A program made the position numbers and the translations under genes. A stretch of 55,477 bases of DNA from DASQFQ01 sp038327685 (lineage in GTDB: Bacteria > Actinomycetota > Thermoleophilia > Solirubrobacterales > Solirubrobacteraceae), in contig JBBQLH010000012.1 of the NCBI GenBank assembly GCA_038327685.1, positions 1-55,477 of the forward strand, in the 5' to 3' direction. This document shows, piece by piece, positions 16,935-25,074 of the stretch. The notes below the pieces were generated by a model. It was not told where the DNA came from, ran no database searches, and worked only from the letters and a program-made list of their open reading frames with translations. Within the stretch, counting starts at the first letter, position 1. Every line of letters begins with the position of its first letter.

Positions 16935-18380
16935 TTAACCGTAGAACCGCGCGATCGTCATGAGCTGCGCCCAGATCGAGTGCGACGCCGCGGCGACCAC
17001 GAGCAGGCCGGCGATAACCGGCCCGGCCCGCGCGCCGAGCCCGCGCAGGCCCGCCGCGATGAGGCCGGCGTAGAGCGCCATCAGCGGCAGCAGGTAGCGC
17101 CCCTGCTCGAAGTCCGTGCCGGTGTCGCGCTTCCAGCCGTAGCCCGTGTAGCCGAGCAGGAACAGCATCCCGAGCGCGAGGCCGGCGTAGGACAGCCACT
17201 CGGGCCAGCGCCGCACGAACGCGCCCCAGTGGCGCACGGCCAGCGCGATCGCGGCGATCAGCAGCAGCGACAGCACGACTGCCGTGACGATCGCGACCCA
17301 TTCGGGGAACTGGTAGTCGCCCCAGCCGAACTTCCCGACCCAGCCGCGCATGTAGCGATCCCAGAGTGGGAAGTCGTAGACGAAGCGGTCCTGCATGAAC
17401 GGCAGCCGCGGCAGGAAGCTCTCCCACACGTACGTGAGCATCTCCTTGAAGTTGCCGGGCTTCGGGGGGCCGCCCGACGCCACGCCGCCGCCCCCGAGCA
17501 GCAGCGGGCGATCCCACAGGAACTTGTTGAGGGCCATGTAGACGAGCACCGGCACGCCCGCCGCGGCGGCGAAGCTGAACAGCCCGCGGTAGGCCTTCTG
17601 CCGCCACGCCAGGAGCAGCACCGCCAGCGCCGCGCCCGGCACGAACCCGGCCGCCGCGAGCTTGGAGAGGAACGCGCCCGCCAGCGCCGCGCCGATCAAC
17701 ACCCCGAGGCGCAGCGTCAGCCCGCGCCGCCACGCGCGGGCGATCCCGTAGAACAGCACCGCGCTGCCGGCGGCGATCCCCATGTCCGGGTTGAAGACGC
17801 CCGACAGGAATCCGAAGATCGGCTGGAACGCCGCCACGAGGCCCGCGGCCCGCCACGCCCACACCGGCCGCGGGACCAGCTCGCGCGCGAACAGGCAGAC
17901 GAACAGCGCGGTCAGGCCCGCGAGCAGGACCGACGCGAGGCGCATCGCCTCCAGGCGGTCGAGCAGCGACTCCCACGGTGAGAGCTTGTAGCCGATCGCG
18001 CCGAGCGCGTAGTACAGCGGCGGGTAGGCGCCGACGCCGCCGTCGGCGCCCTGGCTGACGCGGCCGAGGCCGGACACGAGCGCCTTGTCGAGCCCGTCGT
18101 CCTCGACCTCCGTCCACGGCGGGTGGCCGTCGGTGTTGCCGACGACGTCGAACAGCTTGACGCCGTTGACGATCGCCAGCTCGTCCTCGGAGAGCACCGA
18201 GCCGGGGATCGGGCGCGGGACGTTGTAGGTCTCCGCGAAGAACTGGCCGTAGTAGACGTGCACCGTCTCGTCGAAGGACTGCAGCGGCGGCACGAGCAGC
18301 GACCACGCGATGCCGTTGACGACGGCCACGAGCGCGCACAGCCACGCCGCGCGCGGCACGCTGTGGAGGCGGCGTCTCAT
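16935..18380 (-). CDS. DUF2142 family membrane protein
   Basis: 481 residues with about ten to twelve helices. The N-terminal LLVPPLQSFDETVHVYYGQ carries the family's acidic first-loop motif (PPxQxxDExxH). QPIFGFLSGVFNPDMG and FEQGRYLLPLMAL near the C terminus also match DUF2142, a GT-C-like family of polysaccharide loci. It lacks the N-terminal extracytoplasmic domain of its paralogue at 19020-21236; a separate gene at 18377-19036 supplies that domain. It starts inside the stop of that gene (ATGA). Confidence 0.9.
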   Translation of the reverse strand: MRRRLHSVPRAAWLCALVAVVNGIAWSLLVPPLQSFDETVHVYYGQFFAETYNVPRPIPGSVLSEDELAIVNGVKLFDVVGNTDGHPPWTEVEDDGLDKALVSGLGRVSQGADGGVGAYPPLYYALGAIGYKLSPWESLLDRLEAMRLASVLLAGLTALFVCLFARELVPRPVWAWRAAGLVAAFQPIFGFLSGVFNPDMGIAAGSAVLFYGIARAWRRGLTLRLGVLIGAALAGAFLSKLAAAGFVPGAALAVLLLAWRQKAYRGLFSFAAAAGVPVLVYMALNKFLWDRPLLLGGGGVASGGPPKPGNFKEMLTYVWESFLPRLPFMQDRFVYDFPLWDRYMRGWVGKFGWGDYQFPEWVAIVTAVVLSLLLIAAIALAVRHWGAFVRRWPEWLSYAGLALGMLFLLGYTGYGWKRDTGTDFEQGRYLLPLMALYAGLIAAGLRGLGARAGPVIAGLLVVAAASHSIWAQLMTIARFYG

Positions 18381-19036
18381 GCGACCGCCTCGTCGTCGTC
18401 GTCGCTGACCGCGGCGCGGACCGCGAGGCCGGCCACGCCGACCACCGCCACGAGCAGCAGCCAGAGCGTGAACGGCGTCGCGACGCGCGTCTTGGCCTGA
18501 GCGAAGCGGTGCGCGATCGTCGGCGCGAGCGCGAGCCAGCTCTCGCGGCCCGGCCGCATGTAGGCGATCCGGAAGACGCCGGGGACGGACCTGCGACCGA
18601 TCACGAGCTTGCCCTGGCCGTTGACCTGGCCGTACAGCTGCGCCGGAACGCCCGCGGTCGCGCGCAGGCAGACGTCGACCCCCACCAGCGTCTTGCGCAC
18701 CACCGGGATCGGGATGGCGACGAGGCCGTCCCTGTAGCCGCCGCGGCGCGAGCCGCGGGCGAGCACGCGCCCGCCGCGGCGCAGCTCGGCCGTGAGCGGT
18801 GGGCCGGGCTGCCCGCGCGTGGCCACCGAGACCTCGACGGTGGAGGCCTTGAAGGGCACGAGCTCGCCCTTCTGGCAGACGGTCCGGCCGGGCTTGAGCG
18901 GCGCGACGAGCTGCTGCGCGCGCACGGCGTTGGTGCCGGCGTAGTGCGGCCGGGATCGCAGCAGACCGGCGAGCAGCACCGCGACGAGCGCCAGCACCGC
19001 GAAGGCCGCGCCGATCTTGCTAGCGCTGCGCGGCAA
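18377..19036 (-). CDS. Membrane-anchored extracytoplasmic protein, stand-alone version of the DUF2142 N-terminal domain
   Basis: 219 residues: an N-terminal helix (about 8-27), an external beta-rich domain and a C-terminal helix (about 190-210) with an acidic tail. VCQKGELVPFKASTVEVSV, VRKTLVGVDVCLRATAGVPAQLYGQVNGQGKLVIGRR and FRIAYMRPGRESW align with residues about 50-215 of the 738-residue protein encoded next door. Two Cys are conserved between them. It overlaps both neighbours (4 and 17 bases). Probably works with the downstream DUF2142 protein, which lacks this domain. Confidence 0.75.
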   Translation of the reverse strand: MPRSASKIGAAFAVLALVAVLLAGLLRSRPHYAGTNAVRAQQLVAPLKPGRTVCQKGELVPFKASTVEVSVATRGQPGPPLTAELRRGGRVLARGSRRGGYRDGLVAIPIPVVRKTLVGVDVCLRATAGVPAQLYGQVNGQGKLVIGRRSVPGVFRIAYMRPGRESWLALAPTIAHRFAQAKTRVATPFTLWLLLVAVVGVAGLAVRAAVSDDDDEAVA

Positions 19037-21236
19037 CCGCGTTTTCCTGCTCGATGTAGGCCGAGAACGTGTAGTAGCGCTGGACCGTCAGCGCGAGCGC
19101 ACCGCCGAGGTGCGCGATCGAGACGAGCACCAGCAACACCACGATCGCGTGCCCGGCGCGCGGGCGAAGGTTGCGGGCGGCGAGCGCGATCGCGAGCGCG
19201 AACAGCGGCAGCAACGGCATGTAGTAGCGGCCCTGCTCGAAGATGAAGTTGCCGGCCGCGCGCAGGGGATAGCCGGCCTTCGCGATCGCGACGATCAGGC
19301 CGATGCCGAGCAGCGCGGCCACCGCGATCGGCGCCCACTGGCCGCGGCGCTCGTGCAGCAGGCGGACGAGCCCGACGATCGCCCCGATCGCGATCACGGC
19401 GTAGACGATCAGCGCCCCGCGGTTGACGCCGTTGGAGAAGCCGTAGTCCGCCCACCCGAACTTGCCCAGCCACGCCGGCACCCACAGGTCCTTCGGCGTC
19501 CACGAGGAGTGGAAGAAGTCCGTCATGTGCCCGAAGCGCGGGAACAGGTACTCCCACAGGTAGACGACGAAGCCCGAGACCACCTGGTGCGGGCCCTGGA
19601 CCACCGGAGCCGCCTCCCCGCCGCCTCCCGTCAGCCCGGTCGGCAGCACCGGACGGTGCCACGCCCAGGCGTTGAGCGCACCGTAGGCGAGCAGCAGGAG
19701 CGCCGCGGGCAGCACGGCGGCCGCGGCGCGCGCGAGCGTGCCGCGCCGGCCGCGCGCCCGCTCCCGCCACAGCAGCAGCGCCACGCCCGCCAGCCAGCCC
19801 GGGACGAAGCCGAGCGCCGCGACCTTGGTCAGCAGCGCGGTCGACAGCAGCAGCCCCAGGCCGATCGCCAGCGGCACGCTCAGCCCGCGCCGGAACGCAC
19901 GCGCGAACAGCCAGAACATCGCCACGCCGATCGGGATCAGCAGGGCGTCGGGGTTGACGCCGCCGGAGATGAACGTGAACAGCGGCTGGTAGGCGCAGAT
20001 CAGCGCGATCGCGAGCGCCAGGTAGCGGCGTTCGGGGAACAGCTCGAGCAGGAAGAGGAAGACCCCGAGCACCGCGAACCCGGCCAGCAGCGCCGAGACG
20101 GCGCGCATGGGGGTGATCGCGTCGAGCGTCGAGCCGCCCCGCGACGTGACCGCGCCATAGACGGGCGCCATCGCGGCGTAATAGGCGGGCGGGTAGTCAG
20201 CCACCGGGAGGTACCACGCGAGATTCACGCGACTCGGCTCGGTCGCGAGCCGCGCGGCGGCCACCGCGTCGTCGGAGGCGAACCACGGGGGTCGTGCGTC
20301 GCGGCGGTAGTTGACGTGGGTGACGTTGACGCTGTCGACCACGACGTTGAGCTCGGGCGAGAGCGACGAGCCGATCGGCTGCGGCGGCTGCCCCTTCTCG
20401 ACGAGGTCCTGCACGTAGGCGAGGTGCGCGGGCTCGTCGGGGATCTGGAGCGCGGGCGTGAACAGGCTCCACGCGAGCGCGTTGAGGGTCCCGACCGCGT
20501 ACAGCGCGACGAGCCCCCGGCGCCGCTTCGAGCCGCCGCCCTTCACGAGCAGCGTCGCCGCGAGCACGAGCGCGCCCAGCAGCAGGACCGCGCTCACCGC
20601 GGCCCGCCACGACCCGCCGAAGGCGCCGCGCAGCCGCCCGATGCGAGCGGCGACGACGGGGATCATGTCGAAGGCGGTCTCCTTCCCCTCGCGGTAGAAG
20701 GTCAGGCAGAGGGAGCCCTTGACCGGACGGCCGTCGATGCTCATCCCGTTGTTCGAGAGGTCGCCGTAGAGCGGCAGCGGGGCGCCCGAGGTGCGCACGC
20801 ACACGTCGGCCTCCTCGTCGCGCCGAAGGGTCTTGTCGAGCGTCACGAGCACGGCGCCGCCCACGCCCGGGCGCACGGCCGCCGATCGCGTCGCCGCGGG
20901 CACCCCGCCCGCCGCGCGCGGCCGGAGGCGGACCGAGACGTCCCTGGACGGCGTCGGGCTCAGCAGCTCGACGGCGCCGGTGCCGTCCGGCACGCGCGCC
21001 GCCTGGCAGACCTCGCTGTTGGGCTTGACCGTGGTGATGACCGCCTGCGGGAACACGTACGTGATCCCGGCGACGCGCGGCTCGGCGGTCCCGAACAGCG
21101 CGTACGCCACGAGCCCGATCACGACCACGGCCGCGACGGCGAGGGCCGCGAGCAGGGGGGCACGGCGGCGAGCGCCTGCGCGCGCCGCCGGCCGCGACGG
21201 TCCCGCGGCGGGCTCGAGTGTCGTCTGGCCGGACAC
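19020..21236 (-). CDS. DUF2142 family membrane protein with N-terminal extracytoplasmic domain
   Basis: 738 residues, GTG start. Helix about 28-50, then a soluble external domain (to about 215) with EVCQAARVPDGTG, DEEADVCVRTSGAPLPLYGDLSNNG and CLTFYREGKETA, a further helix, then the DUF2142 core. The core has FTPALQIPDEPAHLAYVQ (the PPxQxPDExxH motif), YQPLFTFISGGVNPDA and FEQGRYYMPLLPL. This is the typical GT-C-like pattern, presumed to transfer sugars outside the membrane. A TAGGCT box lies 12 bases before the start. First gene of the minus-strand run ending at 14161. Confidence 0.9.
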   Translation of the reverse strand: MSGQTTLEPAAGPSRPAARAGARRRAPLLAALAVAAVVVIGLVAYALFGTAEPRVAGITYVFPQAVITTVKPNSEVCQAARVPDGTGAVELLSPTPSRDVSVRLRPRAAGGVPAATRSAAVRPGVGGAVLVTLDKTLRRDEEADVCVRTSGAPLPLYGDLSNNGMSIDGRPVKGSLCLTFYREGKETAFDMIPVVAARIGRLRGAFGGSWRAAVSAVLLLGALVLAATLLVKGGGSKRRRGLVALYAVGTLNALAWSLFTPALQIPDEPAHLAYVQDLVEKGQPPQPIGSSLSPELNVVVDSVNVTHVNYRRDARPPWFASDDAVAAARLATEPSRVNLAWYLPVADYPPAYYAAMAPVYGAVTSRGGSTLDAITPMRAVSALLAGFAVLGVFLFLLELFPERRYLALAIALICAYQPLFTFISGGVNPDALLIPIGVAMFWLFARAFRRGLSVPLAIGLGLLLSTALLTKVAALGFVPGWLAGVALLLWRERARGRRGTLARAAAAVLPAALLLLAYGALNAWAWHRPVLPTGLTGGGGEAAPVVQGPHQVVSGFVVYLWEYLFPRFGHMTDFFHSSWTPKDLWVPAWLGKFGWADYGFSNGVNRGALIVYAVIAIGAIVGLVRLLHERRGQWAPIAVAALLGIGLIVAIAKAGYPLRAAGNFIFEQGRYYMPLLPLFALAIALAARNLRPRAGHAIVVLLVLVSIAHLGGALALTVQRYYTFSAYIEQENAVAAQR

Positions 21237-21248
21237 GGCGAGTGGATG

Positions 21249-21254
21249 AGCCTA
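21249..21254 (-). promoter_or_regulatory. TAGGCT -10-type box before the 21236 DUF2142 gene
   Basis: On the minus strand TAGGCT is followed by 12 bases and the GTG at 21236, giving a very short leader. It is divergent from 21306. Confidence 0.4.
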
Positions 21255-21305
21255 GATGGTCGCTCGCCGCTGCCGTCGATACCCTGAACCACCGAAACTC
21301 GCGCC

Positions 21306-22085
21306 ATGCAGCGCCGTTTCACCGTTGCCATGCCTGGTCATCTCGCCATCGTCCCCGCCTTCAACGAGTCCGCGTCGATCTCGCGCGTCGTCGACGAGCT
21401 GCGCGTGCACGCCCCCGGCTTCGACGTCGTGGTCGTCGACGACGGCTCCACCGACGACACCGCCGACCGCGCCCGCTCCGCCGGCGCCGAGGTCCTCCGC
21501 CACCCGTACAACCTCGGCATCGGGGGCGCCGTGCAGTCGGGCTACATGTACGCCGCGGAGCGCGGCTACGACGTCGCGGTGCAGGTCGACGGCGACGGCC
21601 AGCACGACCCGCGCTGCCTCGGCTACATGCTCGAGCAGCTCAACGGGCACCCTGAGCTCGACATGGTCACGGGCTCACGCTTCCTCGCCGCCGACGGCGA
21701 CGGCTTCCGCTCCTCCGCCCCGCGCCGCCTCGGCATCCGGATCTTCTCGTGGGTGCTCTCGCGCATCGTCGGCCAGCAGGTGACCGACCCGACGTCGGGC
21801 CTGCGCATGGCCGGCCGCCGCGGCATCGAGCTGTTCGCCCGCGACTACCCGCACGACTACCCCGAGGTCGAGGCGGTGCTGCTGATGCACGCGCACCAGC
21901 TCGCGAGCGTCGAGCTGCCCGTGAAGATGCGCGAGCGCACCGGCGGCGTCTCGTCGATCAACTCGACGCGCTCGGTCTACTACATGGTCAAGGTGCTGCT
22001 CGCGGTGTTCGTCGGGCTGTTCCGCGCACGCCCGACGGTGCGCGCCGGCGGGCCGGCTCCGGTGGCCGGAGAGCCGGGGATCTAG
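21306..22085 (+). CDS. GT2 glycosyltransferase (polyprenyl-phosphate sugar synthase-like)
   Basis: 259 residues. LAIVPAFNESASISRVVDEL, VVVVDDGSTDDTAD, NLGIGGAVQSGYMYA, VQVDGDGQHDP (DxD metal site) and TDPTSGLRMAGRRG define a DPM1/GtrB-like transferase. The ATG at 21306 was taken; a second Met at residue 9 (21330) is possible. A TACCCT box lies at 21280-21285. It is followed by a DUF2304 gene, a common pairing for this enzyme type, so it probably loads undecaprenyl phosphate with a sugar used by the external GT-C proteins. Confidence 0.93.
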   Translation: MQRRFTVAMPGHLAIVPAFNESASISRVVDELRVHAPGFDVVVVDDGSTDDTADRARSAGAEVLRHPYNLGIGGAVQSGYMYAAERGYDVAVQVDGDGQHDPRCLGYMLEQLNGHPELDMVTGSRFLAADGDGFRSSAPRRLGIRIFSWVLSRIVGQQVTDPTSGLRMAGRRGIELFARDYPHDYPEVEAVLLMHAHQLASVELPVKMRERTGGVSSINSTRSVYYMVKVLLAVFVGLFRARPTVRAGGPAPVAGEPGI

Positions 22086-22087
22086 AG

Positions 22088-22501
22088 ATGGACGTCTCAC
22101 GCCTTCAGATCCTCGCGATCGTCGTCACCGGCGGGCTGTTCGCGCTCGTGTTCGAGCTCGTGCGCCAGCGCCGCCTGCTCGAGCGCTACGCGCTGCTGTG
22201 GCTGTTCTCCTCGGCCGTCCTGCTCGGCCTCTCGATCTGGCGCGGCGCGCTGGAGGAGCTCGCCTCGGCGGTCGGGATCTTCTACGCCCCGTCGGCGCTG
22301 TTCGCGGTCGCCTTCGGCTTCGTGCTGGTGCTGCTGCTGCACTTCTCGCTCGTGATCTCGCGCCTGGCGGAGCAGACCAAGGTGCTGGCCCAGCGCGTCG
22401 GCCTGCTCCAGCACGAGGTCGACGAGCTGCGCGGCCGCCTCGGCGAGGCCGAGTCGGCCAACGCCGAGGCCGACGCCGCCGAGCTGACCAGCACCCGTTG
22501 A
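22088..22501 (+). CDS. DUF2304 small membrane protein
   Basis: 137 residues. Three hydrophobic helices (about 7-25, 34-52, 63-88) match DUF2304: VFELVRQRRLLERYALLWL, then WRGALEELASAVGIFYAPSA, followed by a C-terminal coiled coil (LAQRVGLLQHEVDELRGRL). The ATG lies two bases after the previous stop with AGAG just upstream. The family regularly sits beside DPM1-like GT2 genes and is thought to assist them at the membrane. Confidence 0.9.
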   Translation: MDVSRLQILAIVVTGGLFALVFELVRQRRLLERYALLWLFSSAVLLGLSIWRGALEELASAVGIFYAPSALFAVAFGFVLVLLLHFSLVISRLAEQTKVLAQRVGLLQHEVDELRGRLGEAESANAEADAAELTSTR

Positions 22502-23505
22502 CGGCGCTCGCCGTCGTCATCGTCGCCTACGACTCCGCGCGGCATCTCCCGGACACCCTCGCGGCGGTGGCGCCGCAGCTCGCCGACGGCGACGAGCTGC
22601 TGATCGTCGACAACGCGTCCTCCGACGACCCGGCGGGCGCGGCCGGGGGCGCGCGCGTGCTGCGCCTGGAGCGCAATCTCGGCTTCGCCGGTGGCTGCAA
22701 CGCCGGCGCCGCGGCGACCACCGCGCCGCTGCTGTTCTTCCTCAACCCCGACGCCCGGCCCGCGCCCGGCTGCCTCGAGGCGCTGCGGGCCGCTGCCGGC
22801 GCGCACCCGGACTGGGGCGCATGGCAGGCGCTCGTCGCGCTCCCGGGCGGCGCCGAGGTCAACACGAGCGGCGGCGAGGTGCACTGGCTCGGCGTCGGCT
22901 GGTCGGGCGGCTACGGCTCCGCGGTGAGCGCGATCGCCGAGGATCGCGCGGTCGGCTTCGCCTCGGGCGCCGCGCTCGTCGTGCGCCGCGGGGCGTGGGA
23001 TGCGGCGGGCGGCTTCGACCCGGACTACTTCATGTACGGCGAGGACCTCGACCTCTCGCTGCGCCTGCGGCTCGCGGGCTGGGAGATCGGGCTCGCGCGG
23101 GCGGCCGTGGTCGAGCACGACTACGAGTTCTCCAAGGGCGAGCAGAAGTGGTTCCTGCTCGAGCGCAACCGCTGGGCGACCGTGCTCGGCGCCTACCCCC
23201 GCCCGCTGCTGGCGGCGCTGCTGCCGGCGCTGCTGCTGGCCGAGGTCGCGTTCGTCGCCGCCGCGGCGCGCGGCGGCTGGCTCGCGGCGAAGCTGCGCGC
23301 GCAGGCCGCCGTCGTGCGCGGGCTGCGCGAGCTGCTGCGCCGCCGCGCCGGCGTCCAGGCGGCGGCGACGGTCAGCGCGCGCGCGTTCGCGGACGGGCTT
23401 ACCGCGGGCCTGGACTCGCCGTTCCTCGGCGCCGTCGCGCAGGTGCGTCCGCTGGCCGCCGCCCAGGCCGCCTACTGGCGGCTCGTGCGCGCCGCGCTGC
23501 CGTGA
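22498..23505 (+). CDS. GT2 glycosyltransferase (rhamnosyltransferase-like)
   Basis: 335 residues. The start is TTG at 22498, overlapping the DUF2304 stop as TTGA, the same coupling used with ATG and GTG elsewhere in the window. AVVIVAYDSARHLPDTL, LLIVDNASSDD, NLGFAGGCNAGAA, FFLNPDARP (DxD) and YFMYGEDLDLSLR are the landmarks of WcaA/RfbF-type inverting transferases. After about residue 225 there is a helical, partly hydrophobic region and an Ala-rich tail. Cytosolic, probably membrane-associated; donor unknown. Confidence 0.92.
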   Translation: MTALAVVIVAYDSARHLPDTLAAVAPQLADGDELLIVDNASSDDPAGAAGGARVLRLERNLGFAGGCNAGAAATTAPLLFFLNPDARPAPGCLEALRAAAGAHPDWGAWQALVALPGGAEVNTSGGEVHWLGVGWSGGYGSAVSAIAEDRAVGFASGAALVVRRGAWDAAGGFDPDYFMYGEDLDLSLRLRLAGWEIGLARAAVVEHDYEFSKGEQKWFLLERNRWATVLGAYPRPLLAALLPALLLAEVAFVAAAARGGWLAAKLRAQAAVVRGLRELLRRRAGVQAAATVSARAFADGLTAGLDSPFLGAVAQVRPLAAAQAAYWRLVRAALP

Positions 23506-24599
23506 GGGTCGGGCTCGACCTGCTGTTCCTCGTGCCCGGCGAGACCGGCGGGCGCGAGACCTATGCGCGCGAGCTCGTGCGCGGGCTCGCAGCCGAGCGG
23601 CCCGACCTCGACCTGCTCACGTTCATCAACCGGGAGACGGCGGCCGGGGTTTCCGGGTTCTGGAGCGACGCGGCCGAGGTGATCGAGATCGGGTCTTCCG
23701 GCGTCGCGCGTTCCTCGTGGGCGCTCGGGGAGCTGTGGAAGCTGCCTCGTGCCGCGGGCGAGCTCGACGTCCTGCACTCGGTCGCGAACTTCGGGCCGCT
23801 GCACGGCGGCCGCGCGCGCGTCCTGACCGTCCACGACGTGCTGTGGCGGCGGCTGCCCGAGGCGGTGCCGACCGCGATGCGGCTCGGCACCAACGCGCTC
23901 GTCACCGCCGCCGCGCGCCGCGCCGACCGCGTCATCACCGTCTCGCACGCGTCGGCGGCCGATATCGAGCGCGAGCTAAGGCTCCCCGCGGGGCGCGTCG
24001 CGGTCGTCCCGAACGGCGTGACACCGCCGCCGGCATCGCCGCCCGCGCCGGCCGACGTCGGCCAGGGCGCGCGGCCGCTCGCGCTCAGCGTCGCCTCCGA
24101 CCTGCCGCACAAGAACCTCGCGGCGCTCGTCGACGGCCTCGCGCTCGTCCCCGCCGGCGCCCGCCCCGTGCTCGCGTTCGCGGGCCATGGGACCGACACC
24201 GGGGCGCTGCGGGCGCGCGCGGGCGAGCGGGGTGTCGCCGACGACGTGCGATTGCTCGGCGCGGTCGACGTCGAGCAGTTGGAGGCGCTCTACGCCGCGG
24301 CTTCACTAGTGGTGACCGCGACCCGGTTCGAAGGCTTCGGCCTGCCGGTGCTCGAGGCGATGGCCCGAGGCGTGCCGGTGGCGTGCTCGGATCTGCCGGT
24401 GCTGCGCGAGGTGGCCGGCGACGCCGCTGTCTGGCTCGACCCCGGCGACCCGCCGAGCATCGCCCGCGCGATCGCGGCGGCGCTCGGCGACGCCGAGCGG
24501 CTGGGTGTGGCAGGCAGGGAGCGCGCTGCGCGCTTCTCATGGGCAGCGGCGGCGCGCGCGACCGCCGAGGTCTACGAGCGCGTCGCCGACCGCCGCTGA
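23502..24599 (+). CDS. GT4 glycosyltransferase
   Basis: 365 residues, GTG start overlapping the previous stop (GTGA). N-terminal Rossmann half: LVPGETGGRETYARELVRGL and VLTVHDVLWRRLPE. C-terminal half: VVPNGVTPPP, SVASDLPHKNLAAL and the donor-binding RFEGFGLPVLEAMARGVPVACS with the EX7E pattern. A retaining GT-B enzyme using an NDP-sugar on the cytosolic side. Last large gene of the 21306-24599 operon. Confidence 0.93.
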   Translation: MRVGLDLLFLVPGETGGRETYARELVRGLAAERPDLDLLTFINRETAAGVSGFWSDAAEVIEIGSSGVARSSWALGELWKLPRAAGELDVLHSVANFGPLHGGRARVLTVHDVLWRRLPEAVPTAMRLGTNALVTAAARRADRVITVSHASAADIERELRLPAGRVAVVPNGVTPPPASPPAPADVGQGARPLALSVASDLPHKNLAALVDGLALVPAGARPVLAFAGHGTDTGALRARAGERGVADDVRLLGAVDVEQLEALYAAASLVVTATRFEGFGLPVLEAMARGVPVACSDLPVLREVAGDAAVWLDPGDPPSIARAIAAALGDAERLGVAGRERAARFSWAAAARATAEVYERVADRR

Positions 24600-24617
24600 G
24601 TGGGAGCATCCCGGGCC

Positions 24618-24926
24618 GTGGGCTGCCTGGTCCTCCTGTTCGCGTTCATCTCGCCGCGCTTCGCGCTCGTGGTGACGTGGCTGCTCACGAACCTGCTCGA
24701 CCGCGCCTTCGACTCCTGGCTCGTGCCGCTCGCCGGCTTCTTCCTGCTCCCGTGGACGACGCTCGCCTACGCCTGGATGTGGCACTCGCACCGGACGGTC
24801 CAGGGCGTCGAGTGGTTCCTCGTCGGCTTCGCCTTCATCGTCGACCTCGGCGCCTACGCGGGGGGCGGGCGGGGGGCGCCGTTAGCGCCCTGGTGGTGCC
24901 GGCGAACGTCAACGGCGGCTGCGTAG
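24618..24926 (+). CDS. Small conserved actinobacterial-type membrane protein, C terminus running into a repeat
   Basis: 102 residues from the GTG at 24618 (VGCLVLLFAFISPRFALVV); a GTG at 24600 would add six residues. Three hydrophobic helices with SPRFALVVTWLLTNLLDRAFDSW and GFFLLPWTTLAYAWMW resemble a small membrane family I recognise from actinobacteria without a known role. A weak GAGCAT box lies 8 bases before the GTG. The last dozen residues (PWWCRRTSTAAA) are encoded by the leader of the dispersed hairpin element, which also supplies the stop codon. Confidence 0.7.
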   Translation: MGCLVLLFAFISPRFALVVTWLLTNLLDRAFDSWLVPLAGFFLLPWTTLAYAWMWHSHRTVQGVEWFLVGFAFIVDLGAYAGGGRGAPLAPWWCRRTSTAAA

Positions 24927-25000
24927 GGAGAGGGTTCGAGCCGCCGAGTGGCGACGAGTGTCGTCTCGAGCGGCTCCTGGCCGATCGAGACGACACTCGT
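24906..25000. repeat. Dispersed hairpin element, copy 2
   Basis: ACGTCAACGGCGGCTG (24906-24921) is identical to 14056-14071. It is followed by a perfect 16-bp inverted repeat, arms 24954-24969 and 24985-25000 (ACGAGTGTCGTCTCGA), with a 15-base loop. The outer 14 arm bases match copy 1. It lies between convergent genes, like copy 1. Confidence 0.8.
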
Positions 25001-25023
25001 GGCTGCTGCCGGGCGCCCGGCCC

Positions 25024-25074
25024 CCACGAATGTCATCTCCACCACCCCCTCGGGGGTCGAGGTGACACTCGTGG
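25024..25074. repeat. Diverged third hairpin of the same type
   Basis: Arms 25024-25039 and 25059-25074 (CCACGAATGTCATCTC against GAGGTGACACTCGTGG) pair with two mismatches. The core resembles the two elements upstream but lacks the leader. It abuts the stop of the minus-strand gene at 25075, so it is a likely terminator. Confidence 0.65.

Noticed and set aside
21218..21229. CGAGTGTCGTCTGG near the start of the 738-aa gene, similar to the hairpin arm core
   Set aside because: It lies in coding sequence, lacks the complementary arm and leader, and is probably coincidence.
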